Positions 33,845-44,544 of a stretch of DNA of 64,000 nt are shown here, piece by piece (the stretch's first letter is position 1; every line of letters begins with the position of its first letter). Under the pieces are notes generated by a model, which was given only the letters and a program-made list of their open reading frames with translations, was not told where the DNA came from and searched no databases. Source of the DNA: Aaosphaeria pasadenensis. Taxonomy: Eukaryota; Ascomycota; Dothideomycetes; Pleosporales. The position numbers and the translations under genes were made by a program. Location: the NCBI GenBank assembly GCA_022813625.1, contig JAKLMB010000036.1:124001-188000 (forward strand), in the 5' to 3' direction.

Positions 33845-36133
33845 ATGCCTCTCAAATTATCGCCACGCCACATACGAGAGCAATCCTTCCATGTCACCTA
33901 TTCCGATAGGGAAGTCTCTCAGTTGGCCCAAGAAATCTATGACCAAACCGTCGCAGACGTACACTTTTCCCTCTTCAGCTTCTGGGTGTGCGAATCCACC
34001 CAGCATTATGACAAAGCCAAGCAACACATTCGTGAGTTGGCGCTCGATCAGGTAGGATAATTCGGGAATCGAAACCATACCCATAAGCTCGCTCACAGAT
34101 TTATTCTCACTTTAGGGATACGAGATGAGTCGTATCGGAAATATCTACCTGCGGCATCTGCTGGCAGACACATTTAAACTTAGGCCAAGGCAAGTATCTA
34201 ATGATGTGATTGTCTGCCACTTCCCACATGCCTTCCTACTCACCATCCTAAACGGCCTCTGGCTTCTTGATTGACACGATGTAGCGCACCCTACTTCACC
34301 TCTAACGCAGCACCTCATGGGGTTCTTCAGACCCATAACTTACGCCCCGCCGGTTCACGTATACAGGGTTCCTCATGGCAGCAACGTTCGGTATCACAGC
34401 CGTCTACTCTTCGTGTTGATTTCCCGGCATGGAGCCGGGTTGGCCCTATCACTGGTCCTCCCCCCAATACACCGGATCGTCCAGCGCCGTTGAAAATCAG
34501 GTCACGCGGCGAGAGTACAGTCAAAAGTGCGGTTAATCAAACGCCTAAGACAGCGCTCGCCCGCTCCGTCTCCTCGCCTGTGGAGACAGAACCCACGACC
34601 CAGACCAGAAAGCCGCCTTCACCGATACTTGAGCCAATTCTCGAACTGACATTAAGTTTGGCAGCAACGTCCTTGGCTACAAACGACAGTGAAAACACTA
34701 GCGAATCTGAGTATTCGCAGGACGACGGATTCCCAATCACGTACGAGAGCAACGAACGGCTCTCTATCACATGCGAAGATTCCCCACACCACTGGGCTGG
34801 ACAGCTCTTGCCCACGCAAGATCGCACGAGTGAAGGTTTTCTACAAGACAACAACGAACAGCTCCATACCACGCAAGATTATACGAACGAACATATCCTA
34901 CACCATTGCAACGAACAACTCTCCACCACACAAGATCACCCGAACGAAGGTGAGCATACCCCGCGCCACTGCAACGAGCAGAGCTCTATCACGCAAGATC
35001 ATACAAACAGAAGTGAAACTTCCTTACACCGCTGGAACGAAAAGCTCTCCATCACGCAAGATTACTCGAGTGGAAGTGAAGCTTCCCCACCCTGCTGCAA
35101 CGAAACTCTTGAAACAGAGCTTAGGAGGTTGGAAGAGAGATCAAATCACTCCGAGGCCGACACCGAGGCCGCCTCAGTCCTGGACTCCGAACGCACAGCA
35201 GACACGATCAGCCTATTCGGACGAAGCACGCTCGACAACATTATCACGACAGAGAATCCACTTGACGCAAGTCACCATTCGACTTCCTCCAGCCAAGATA
35301 CCACGACCTTTGGACGCCGCGTCCCAGCTCTCAACAGCTCACCACGAACCGCTACACGACGACCATCTCAATCCCAGTTCGCGCACTCCCGCTCCCAGCT
35401 CTTCAACTTCACAGTCTCAACACGGGACCTCCGCAATCCACCCACCCACCACCAGCGCTATATTCAACAGAGCCCTCCTTCCTTCTCCCGCAATCCCAAC
35501 ACAGGAGCCACAGACCGCTGCCTCCCACTCCGAAGATACGAGACCCCATCATCAAACGCGATCTCTAGCAGCAGCTTCGACCTCCTCTCCCGCAGTGCCA
35601 GCGCCCTTCCCCGCCCAACCATCCAAGCCCGTCGCAAAGTCAGCTTCCTCCAGAAGTCCAAGCCTCTTCACCAGCGATCCGACAGAGAAACAGAACTCTT
35701 GATGCGCGCTGGCCCCAGCTTTCTCAATTTCTCCGCCACACCAACACGCCCGCTAGCGTCTCGGATCTTCTCTCCAATGCAGTCGAATCGAGCTCAGGCT
35801 GGCACGGCGGCGTCCGATGCAGCAGCCAACAACAGCCAGGTAGCGAGGCTGGAGTCCATGTTCCGCAGCACAATGCGCATGTACGTCGAGTCGCTGCTTA
35901 AGCGTACCCGGGCTCGCGGCGCGCAGCTTGAGGAGGTCGATCGTGTGACGCTTAGTGCTGAGGATGCTGCTTGGTACGACGCGAATGGCGAGTTTCTGCA
36001 GATTGTGTTTGGGAGGAAGTTTGTGCGCCTTGAGGGTGAGGATAAGGCGGTTTTTGAGGATATCGCCACGCAGTTGAGGGGGGAGTCGTCTAGTCAGTGG
36101 GTTCGCGACTTGTTTGCCCAATCTGGGCTGTGA
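33845..36133 (+). CDS. Hypothetical 709-residue protein with QD-NE internal repeats
   Basis: Three exons (33845-34051, 34116-34189, 34285-36133). The second intron is a GC-AG intron with the perfect GCAAGT donor; it is needed to join the frames. The N-terminal 94 residues (MPLKLSPRHIREQSFHVTYS onward) are ordered and helical, including HIRELALDQGYEMSRIGNIYL. A long disordered Ser/Thr/Pro-rich centre contains five imperfect repeats of 19-21 residues (34817-35119). The C-terminal 110 residues (after FSPMQSNRAQ) are ordered again, ending FVRLEGEDKAVFEDIATQLR. No known family recognised. No signal peptide or membrane segment. A nuclear or cytosolic scaffold would fit but is speculation. Confidence 0.75.
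34190..34284 (+). other. GC-AG intron
   Basis: The donor reads AAG|GCAAGT, the consensus of the rare GC-AG class, and the acceptor is TAG. With it the preceding exon ends in phase 2 and the large third exon is entered in the right frame; I found no GT donor nearby in the needed phase. Confidence 0.65.
34817..35119 (+). repeat. Coding tandem repeat, five imperfect copies of 57-63 bp
   Basis: Copies start at 34817, 34874, 34931, 34994 and 35057. Each encodes a unit of the form QDxTNE...H-x-CNEQLSTT. The copies differ by point changes and by a 6 bp length step between the first two and the last three. Confidence 0.85.
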
Positions 36134-38200
36134 GGTTGGCTGTGAATTAGCCAACTGATAATGCAGATCTACTGAAGGTAGAAGCATAGCCGGTGGAAGT
36201 GATCGATGAAGAGCTTATTAATAGGTTCTTTTCGGCGTCCACTGATTCCCTAGGGTACTCCCAAAACTTGCGTACTGTAAGTGACGCATCGAGGAGTCCA
36301 TGTCGGTATGCTGTACGATATTATAATGCTCATGGGCATTAACTTCAGCCAATCCAATTCATCTTTGATATCTACTTCTCTGTGCATTCGTGTTAAGCCC
36401 GAATTTAATCGCAAATATTACGCTGTGGATCCTTACTCAAAACTCTTCCGTAAAAGTGCATTAGGGTAATGGATGTGTCACTTCCACTTATTCTTCATTG
36501 AAAACAGCATCTGAAACTTTCAAAAAAACAGAACCGTCTCGCGAAACCTCTTCCAAAAGGCCATCATAGCACGACTAATATGCCATCCTTTTAAATTTAA
36601 TATAAAATATTTAAGACCCAGAAACCGAGTGCTTTGCGTTGCACAGCACTGCCGTCGCTCCTGTGACAGTCCGTCAACAGAGCGCAAAACCCTACGAACT
36701 CTAGTCACACTAATCCATTTTATTGTTATCGTCTACCATTTCTATATGATTCAAGCAATAACCTTCAGCATATAGATTTCTTCAACTACAGCTAATTATG
36801 GGAGATTATTTATTGCTATTAATTTACTTCTCTTGGTCAAGGACAGAAGGACAGATGGCGGTACGCCTTGCACTTGTGTAGATAAGAAACTCTAGATTGT
36901 AAGTACAAACGTTTTGTTCTTGTTTAGGTAGAATTATACATTGAATTACGTGCGTGAAGAAATTAAGTAGATGGTCGTAATTTCTTGTTCCAAATTTGAA
37001 GTTTAGATTTGTCGGATTATTGACTTGTTGTATCTACCACTTCACAGAACGTCACGTTGTTGGCCACTGAATACAAGCAACCACATGACAGTTTCATATC
37101 AACGTAATGGTCATTGGCGGAGGATACACAGTTGCTAATATAAATTGTCCAGTCGTCATTGTGTGAAGGTTCTATTCTGTCTATCAATCGCAACGATGGT
37201 GTTTTCCTGAGTTTTTAACGCAAGACGAGCACAAGAGTGATACAGAACAGCAGGTTCTTTCAGTGAGAAGGCTCATCTCAGCTCGCCTTATTTATATTCG
37301 TATTTTCGTGTCGTCGAGAATGGCAAATAGCATACTTGATGCACAAGCAGCCGAAGTCTACATACGTATCGATGACCATCTTCGGAACTTTCGTCCGCAT
37401 ATCTAGGATCGAGCAAAGCATGATACAGGGAACAGTTTATTATGTAAACCACGATGGGAGCGCGCAAGGGCGTGGCTGTGGCATTCCAACCTACATCCCC
37501 ATAAGGCAAAAAGTCCTCGATGTTTCCACGAGGATCTGGATACATCACGGGTATTCGCAATTTTCGAGCGAGGGAAATAAGTGAATCGTTCGAACGAACA
37601 CAGGCAGACATGGATGATTTTGTTACATCGATAACGACGAGGTCGCAGGCGTGGCGTCGCATGCTGGACTGCGATTCGCGCGGAGGACTGAGACATGTAA
37701 GACACGGGCAATATAACGACAACTGCCGGGACGCACAGAACATTGGTTCGCGGTCGGGAGCTCGCCGCCGAGAGGGAGCACATGCCAGACCAGAGAGTTT
37801 ATTATGAGACACTTAGGACGACGATGGCTTTATTGAGAGTGCGTGGAAAGAGGGAGGAGGAAGCGAGAGGTGTGAATGTGGAACAGAGTGCGAGAATGCT
37901 GTGCCCCTTGCGTGCTCCAGTGTCTCGCCATGTGGTTCGCGATGATGCGCGAGCAAGACACACTGTGTGTCCTTGCACGCACGCCCACGAAGGACCATCC
38001 ATCGACCTCGTGCAAGGAGAGAATGCTTCAGGTTGGTATTTCAGTCACACCAAAGTGACTTCGCACTAGATTCAGATGTAATACAATTCCCGCACTCCCC
38101 CTCCCTCACTAAAGAGAAACCCCATACCTCCCGACTCACGTTGATGCCATTCTCCCTTCTTCCACTCAAGTGAGGGCAAAACCCTGCTCCCTTACTTTCC
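36134..38200. other. Intergenic with AT-rich island
   Basis: Two kilobases without a recognised gene. The part from about 36250 to 37250 is visibly AT-rich compared with the rest of the window. From 37300 base composition returns to normal and there are overlapping frames on both strands without motifs; the right end is the promoter of the gene at 38201. Confidence 0.55.
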
Positions 38201-39796
38201 ATGTCTGCTCTCATAATGTCTCGATGTCAACTCAGTCGACCCTTTCTAGAGGAAGTCCGCATCCTCGTCGACGAAATGCACCAGATACGAGCCTATGTCG
38301 AAACAACAAGTACGCGCATTCAGTATCTCGAAGAATTTCTCGAGCCATGTGCATCAGATCAAATATCAAGTATCAAGCGAGGATTGAGAGATGTACATCG
38401 GGGTCTCGAGCGCTTGAGTAAGAGTTTCCGGTCACGAGGCGTGGACGAAATCACGAAAGAGGTATGGCAGAGTTACAGAAGATTAAGAGCCATGGAAGAG
38501 AAAGTCAGACAGGATCGGAAGAGATTGACAATCGATGAGATGGATGAATATAGCGATGGGGCTATAAGCGAAGGGAAATCCATCGAAGTGATTGATAGTA
38601 CCCAGTCGCCGCTCAATCTGGTCGAGCCTCTCTATTGGAACAACGACGAGGTCAATGAGAAGTTTGAGTTCATCGATCAAGTATCAACAAAGCAGTACAG
38701 GCCGGTCGGGAGCGACGCACCAAATTGTATAGTAGCCAAGGCATTACCAGTGATTCGAGGGCAGGGACCTGTCTTGTTGGAACATTATACACCTCGTAGA
38801 CGGCAACATGAACGTGGACCCAACGAGCATGATGAGGACAGCCTGAGTGGGAGAGGTATAAAAGGCCAAGACGATGAAAGCATGGGAGAGCCCGTCCCTC
38901 GCACCAAGACGAGCCCGCCTGCTGTTCAACGGCCAGACACAACATCAGAGGGACTTGTAGATGGCCCGGTCAATGTAACTGTGGTTGAATTGAACAAAGG
39001 GGAAAAGCTCATTGCAGAAGAGTGTAGATCGTCTATCGTGATGCCTTCGAAAGCAGCGAAGATAACCAATGGAGTGTTCATTCCGAACGGCGCGGGGCGT
39101 TCGGCCGACACAATGATCAGTGTTGATGGTATGAATGAGGACCGCCAGCCTGAAATTCCGTCGAAGAGTTCGAGAGAGGTCCGCTACAGCATTATCGAGG
39201 AAGAGGGCATGGAGGGCGTCGAGCTCTTCGAACCGCATCATAGGCGGCAGGGAAGCGCAAGCGGACAGGAAGTCACGTCCATGATCATGACCGGAAGGAA
39301 AGACAAAAATCTATTCCTCCCGAATCTGCTATACATCAAGATACACGAAGTCCGTGTTTTGAAAAAGTGGCTGGCCAACCAGAAGTATCTGCACAAGGCG
39401 GCAAACATAACGCGCATGGAGAAAATGTTACATCTCTTGACACTCCTGCAGATGGGCTGCCGCTTCGAGTCTGTCGCAGTGTTCTTCTCGCGCACACCCA
39501 AAGAGGTCCAGGAATCCTGCTTAGAAGTCTTTGAAGGCCTACTCGAGATGCACAGCGAGACGATGCTTCCAGGGCCGGACTGTGCTCGTCGTTTCGCGTA
39601 CGAGCACTGCTGGAATATCACCAAGAAGTACGAATACTATGGGGGAAAAGAATACTTCACATGGAGCTACATCGAGGTGCTCAACGTGTTAGTAACGCTT
39701 AATATCTTCATCGGCCGATATCGACAGTATGGAGAATTGAGGCTAATAGGGAGCATACTGCCCTGGGGTGATTGGGTGCGAGTAACTGGGGAGTGA
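38201..39796 (+). CDS. Hypothetical 531-residue protein with helical C-terminal domain
   Basis: One exon from ATG to TGA. Residues 1-110 are strongly helical and likely coiled coil (LVDEMHQIRAYVETTSTRIQ; EVWQSYRRLRAMEEKVRQDR). Residues 110-370 are charged and disordered. Residues 375-531 form a compact helical region, including RMEKMLHLLTLLQMGCRFES, a VAVFFSRTPKEVQESCLEVF stretch and a Trp/Tyr-rich end. The second stretch has the spacing of a helix-turn-helix as found before DDE transposase domains, but no catalytic DDE triad follows. I do not recognise the family. A second in-frame ATG lies five codons downstream. Confidence 0.7.
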   Translation: MSALIMSRCQLSRPFLEEVRILVDEMHQIRAYVETTSTRIQYLEEFLEPCASDQISSIKRGLRDVHRGLERLSKSFRSRGVDEITKEVWQSYRRLRAMEEKVRQDRKRLTIDEMDEYSDGAISEGKSIEVIDSTQSPLNLVEPLYWNNDEVNEKFEFIDQVSTKQYRPVGSDAPNCIVAKALPVIRGQGPVLLEHYTPRRRQHERGPNEHDEDSLSGRGIKGQDDESMGEPVPRTKTSPPAVQRPDTTSEGLVDGPVNVTVVELNKGEKLIAEECRSSIVMPSKAAKITNGVFIPNGAGRSADTMISVDGMNEDRQPEIPSKSSREVRYSIIEEEGMEGVELFEPHHRRQGSASGQEVTSMIMTGRKDKNLFLPNLLYIKIHEVRVLKKWLANQKYLHKAANITRMEKMLHLLTLLQMGCRFESVAVFFSRTPKEVQESCLEVFEGLLEMHSETMLPGPDCARRFAYEHCWNITKKYEYYGGKEYFTWSYIEVLNVLVTLNIFIGRYRQYGELRLIGSILPWGDWVRVTGE

Positions 39797-40967
39797 ACTG
39801 GACTGAACTCCGATCAGAAGCTAGACTTTGCGGAACAAGACCGCCACAAATGAAAACAAGTAGTGGCGCACGCCATTGCGAAAGTGGATAATACTGCGGC
39901 AGAACGCGAACTGCTCTTAGGTTATACGGACTGTAATCCCCGCAACCAGAGACAGTCTGTACTCCGTACAGCGTGCTTATAACTTCCCAAGATCAAACAA
40001 AGTTTGGAAGAAGTGTTCAAGCGATCGATCCATGATTATCGCCTGAAAGACAGCCTCAAAACTTGAGGAGCGATGACGCACTGGAGATCTTTGATTTTCG
40101 GTGATTGTCTCTAGGGTTGGGTTTGTTCGCGAAAGGAAAAAGGGCGACGGAGATGGCCAAATCTCACTAGGAGCCGAAATAGGAAGGCCTCGGATAGGCC
40201 CTGTTTCAGGTCAGAAGCTTGTTCGTATCGCCTGCGCCTATCGCAAGCCGGAGCCGTGTACCTGCATATTGTCAGGCTACGGTTGTGTCAAGCTTGATGG
40301 ATGGCATTGAGGAGGGGCTTGCCTACGTGAGGGCTTCACGTAGTTAGTAGTGATGATTACACAAGGTGAGAAGGAGTAGAACCTGTGATACGTACACAAA
40401 GGAGAACGGGGCATAGAGAGGTTCGATTGGAGAGAGATGAGGGTTCTCTAATTATGAAGATGAAGATGAAGATGGAGATGAAGATGGAAGGGGGATGGAT
40501 CGTCGTGTTTGTTCTCTCTGGGGGGTTAGATAGGGCAGTGATTGACCAATAGAAATGGAGGATACACAAACGACACCCTACCAAGATCAACAAACCCACA
40601 TGCCACAACCTCCTGAATCATTTAAATCGTAAATAACGACTTGCCACTGTAGGTAACATTAATCGACCAGTATTATTAGTGGACGGGAGTTGTGTATTCA
40701 CTTATTGTAGCATAGACTTAGGGTTATTCCTAATTCACAATCCTAAAACGCAGCCTTACCCTGCAGGTTTCCCACCCCCGTCCTTCTCTTCTCCTCCTTA
40801 TCTTTCCTTTCACTCCTCTTTCTCTCCACGAAAGTCCACTCTTTTTGATTGACATCAGTCTTCCAAACAATCCTTTTGCTATCGTCAACAAGTGCGTCTG
40901 GTCTACGCGCGTCCACACTCTTTCTAGTCTACCTATAATACACACTCCTTGACAGCAAACCGTAACC
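39797..40967. other. Intergenic
   Basis: About 1.2 kb between two plus-strand genes. An imperfect ATGAAG hexanucleotide run is present at about 40454-40488. The right end, pyrimidine-rich (about 40760-40830), is the likely promoter of the Crh gene. No gene recognised. Confidence 0.5.
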
Positions 40968-42188
40968 ATGCGTTCTTTCATTATCGCGGCCTCCGCGGTC
41001 GCCTCCGCCTTCCTCCCTACTACCGTGCTGGCGCAGACTTTCACCAAATGCAATGCCCTCAATGAGACAGGATGTCCCAACATGCCGGCACTCGGCGGCA
41101 ATGCCACCTTCAACTTCAACGACACCTTGTACAACAAGATCTGGACTAAGCAGAACCAAGGAAAGGTCGATTGGAGCGAGAAGGGAGCAAGATTCACCAT
41201 CGAGCGCCGCGGCGACTCGCCCATGATCCAATCCAAGTTCTACATGCTCTTCGGCCGTCTGGAGGTCGTCATGAAGGCCGCTCCCGGCCAGGGAATTGTT
41301 TCTAGTGCCATTCTTCAATCCGAGGTTCTTGACGAGATCGACTGGGAGTTCCTTGGATCAAACAACACGCACGTTCTGACCAACTACTTTGGCAAGGGCA
41401 ACACCACCGACTACACTCGCGGCAAGGACTACAAGATGGCACCTCCGCAGGAGGAGTTCCACAACTACACCATTGATTGGACTAAGGAGCGCATTCAGTG
41501 GTGGGTTGACGGCAACATGTTGCGCGAACTTAAGCCCGAAGAGGCCCTCAATGGATTCAACTACCCCCAAACCCCAATGAACATTCGTCTGGGAGCCTGG
41601 AGCGGTGGTGATGTCGAGAACAACCACATCGAGACAGTGGTATGTAGCACATCTTACATTTTTAATCTCGGACAGCCCGGGCTAACAAATAGTCCTAGAA
41701 ATGGGCTGGTGGTGAGACCGACTTCAGCAAGGCTCCTTTCACCATGACTGTGCAGACCGTTTTCGCCCACGATTACACTACCGCAAAGGAGTACTCCTGG
41801 GAAAACATGGACGCCAGTGGCAGCTGGGAGAAGGTCAAGGTCATTGAGTACGTATTTCCTGCACTTGTACGCTATTAGTACACAGAATTAACAGAGCACC
41901 AGGGGTAAATCCGAACTCCTCCAAGAGTACCAGAAGCCCTCTGGCGTTCGCAACCGCTGGGCAGCTCTCTCCAAGGGTGCCCAGATCGCCATCATTGCCT
42001 CCATCATTGGCTTCGTCGTGATTGTCGCCGCCATTGTCCTATTTTACTTCATCAAGCAACGTCGCGCAGGTGCACGCGAGTACAAGGCCCATTTGGCCGA
42101 GGCAGACAAGGAGGCGGCCGAGAACCTCCAGTACAAGCAATACCAGCAACAAACCCCAGGCGGCAAGTTCGGCTACAACAGGTTGTAA
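40968..42188 (+). CDS. Crh-type cell wall transglycosylase, glycoside hydrolase family 16
   Basis: Three exons (40968-41639, 41699-41847, 41903-42188) encode 368 residues. A signal peptide (MRSFIIAASAVASAFLPTTVLA) precedes a GH16 domain with the Crh catalytic motif DEIDWEFLG at residues 122-130, flanked by SAILQSEVL and the NYFGKGNTTDY stretch. Such enzymes cross-link chitin to beta-1,6- or beta-1,3-glucan at the cell surface. The CBM18 chitin-binding module found in some family members is missing. The C-terminus is unlike the usual Ser/Thr-rich GPI type: a transmembrane helix (IIASIIGFVVIVAAIVLFYF) is followed by about 45 cytosolic residues rich in Lys, Glu and Gln. The protein is therefore a type I membrane protein. 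CRH/UTR2-like naming is by family, not orthology. Confidence 0.92.
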
Positions 42189-43052
42189 GGGGTTTGACTT
42201 CAGCATGGAAGGTGTTTCTATGTACGAGGTCGACCGATGAGGGAAGAGGTGACCGGGCGTTAATGTTTCAGAGCCTCCGCTAAGCGCCTTGCTCGACTTT
42301 TTAAGCATAACGATCCTGACCATCCTTCGGGAGCAATAAGATGTGGAGGTTAATAGTCGACAGATTGTGGGGAACATTCCGCACTGGGGACAGCCTGCTG
42401 CTTCAACTGATGCCATGATTTTCAATATACCCGCTCGAGAGCGGCAATACCCTGTGTTTAGTCTTTTTAATCGCGACTGGCTTGATGTCAGCCGCTATAT
42501 ATGGACATGATTTCTTTTTCGTTATCAGATTCTTTTTATATCATCTCCTCACTGAACCTCGCGTGCAACATTCGCTCAGTCTGTCGTGTCCGTGCCCATT
42601 AGCCACGCAGAAGTCGCAAGACGAGGCGATAGCCATGCGCCGCCATTCCATTGTTCCCTTCGTTAAACCATTGAATAGTGAGTTCCTATCTGTTCTCGCC
42701 TGGATTGATCTGGACATAAACTGAGTGTAAGGTGACTGATGCCTCGTGACCGTTGGATCGCCTTCGCGTCTTGGCAGTCAGAACAGTCAGACGTCACTCG
42801 ACGATCACGCATCTCCGCCAGACCCATCACAACATGTGAGATCGCAGAACATTCTCCACGACTCGTGATATATCCCCATAAGAGCGTCTGGAAATCCACG
42901 CCTAGAATGCAACCCCCGCTGAATCGCTTACTCACCCAGATCTACTTTCCATACCTCCCACCTTGACCCCACACTACTCGGAAGCTGCAAGCTCCCTCTG
43001 TAACCTTGCTCATATACCCACCAAGAGGGCTTGACACAGTCCCCAGCCAACA
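42189..43052. other. Intergenic
   Basis: About 860 bp between two plus-strand genes, containing the Crh 3' region and the next promoter. No gene recognised. Confidence 0.5.
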
Positions 43053-43935
43053 ATGGCGGATAATATTACTTCGAATGGCGAAGGAATTCTTACACCACCA
43101 GCATCTTCCGTCACAACATCTCACCACCCCTCGCCATTACCTCAACCGCGCCGACATCCTCTCAAACCTGGTGGTAACAAAGAAGGAGAAGTGATCGGCT
43201 ACCTCGACCGCGGGCTCAATGATGTACAGAAACGTGTCGACAACAGAACCAAAGAATGGAACCAGAGTTCCGGACGTAGCTCGGACCTGCGCGGATACAG
43301 TAGTTTCACAGGAGTTGAGAAGGACCTCGAAGGTCTGATAGATGTTGTTTGGGTTACGGGATCACGTATGTTCTTCATTCTCCACACTCTTACAATTCAA
43401 AATATGCTGACAATGAACGCAAGCGAAACTCCAATTCACATATCTCCTCAATATCACCGGCCTCATCTCAGACACGCTTCCGCTCTTCCCCTCCGCACCT
43501 CACGCTACCTTCCGCCTGCTCGAGAAACTTGACGCTGCTTTCTCTTCTCTCCTCATAGGCCATGACCCCGAAACAAATGAACCCTTGCCTGGATTCGACA
43601 AGGGCTTTGCGGTGTCAACGACGGACAAAGTCCGCTTGAAGGGTGTTGTAGAACGGACGAGACTTATAGTCGCGAGGAAGATTGGGCGACATACTGGTGA
43701 ACCAGGAGACGAAGATACACCGGTGGATACTGAAGATGAAGATATGACTGATGCAGACGAGGGGCTGGTGAAGTTTGAGGGGTTCGATACGAACGACGAA
43801 GATGAGGACGAGTGGGAAGAGACACATGTTGGCAGCGTTTTCGAGAAGACGATTGCTGAATTGGGCGATGTCCTTGGCGGACCCCCAATTGGAATTATCA
43901 CGGAAGATTGGAGTGATCAGAAGATGTGTGGTTAA
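43053..43935 (+). CDS. Conserved hypothetical protein with acidic C-terminal region
   Basis: Two exons, joined across an intron of about 57 nt ending at 43423, give about 274 residues. The N-terminal 35 residues are Pro/Ser-rich. A well-ordered helical domain follows: GYLDRGLNDVQKRVDNR, then FTGVEKDLEGLIDVVWVTGS, LQFTYLLNITGLISDTLPLF and KLDAAFSSLLIG. After a STTDKVRLKGVVERTRLIV helix comes an Asp/Glu-rich loop (about residues 200-240) and a short end GPPIGIITEDWS. The pattern looks like a conserved fungal family that I cannot name with certainty. No signal or membrane segment. A nuclear or cytosolic role is likely. Confidence 0.75.
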
Positions 43936-44544
43936 GGGAAGTTTGCTTTTAATTTGAAAATATACAGAGTGTGTTGGCCGTTGTTCGATACAACCTCCAT
44001 TCTACGTTACGATAACTTTGACGACCCCACATGCGAAAGCTGCCTTCAATACTTGTCATCCATGTGATCAAACATGTATTCGTAGATTTCTCAACTCTCT
44101 CCTTGCCATTCCTTTTGATTCTCTAGCTAATCCGGATCGTGCAATCTAACCAGCGGCGAGAAGCCGCACACTCAAGAGCGGAATGACTTGCAAGAGTTCA
44201 ACGTGTATCTCAGAGAAGTGACGGCAAAGAGGAGACATCATCATACTAAGCAATCTGGGGGACCAATTGGCTCACGATAGCACGAGTTTGACGCGTGCAA
44301 TTTACGGGTCGCGCGCCTTCCTCATGGAAACATCCGCGATGCTTGCTCGACGTCAGATGCCGCCATCCCACAAACACCTTTATAAAAATCAAATTTACCT
44401 ATCTCCATTCTACCTTACCTATTTCCTACCGGCGCCATGTTGCTACGTATTCTTTAAACACTCGCAGCTCATCACACTAACACGACTATTCGATTATAGG
44501 CCTGCTTCGACGGAGACTCGCCGCCGTTGTTATTCTCATCAACT
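43936..44544. other. Intergenic
   Basis: About 600 bp between two plus-strand genes; expected to hold terminator and promoter elements. Nothing specific recognised. Confidence 0.5.

Noticed and set aside
34689..35702. Long second frame over the 709-residue protein gene
   Set aside because: Overlaps the disordered Ser/Thr/Pro-rich part in another phase; low complexity explains its length.
37288..37812. Minus-strand 174-residue frame
   Set aside because: No motif and unlikely composition (many Cys, Arg, Tyr scattered); overlapped by similar frames on the other strand.
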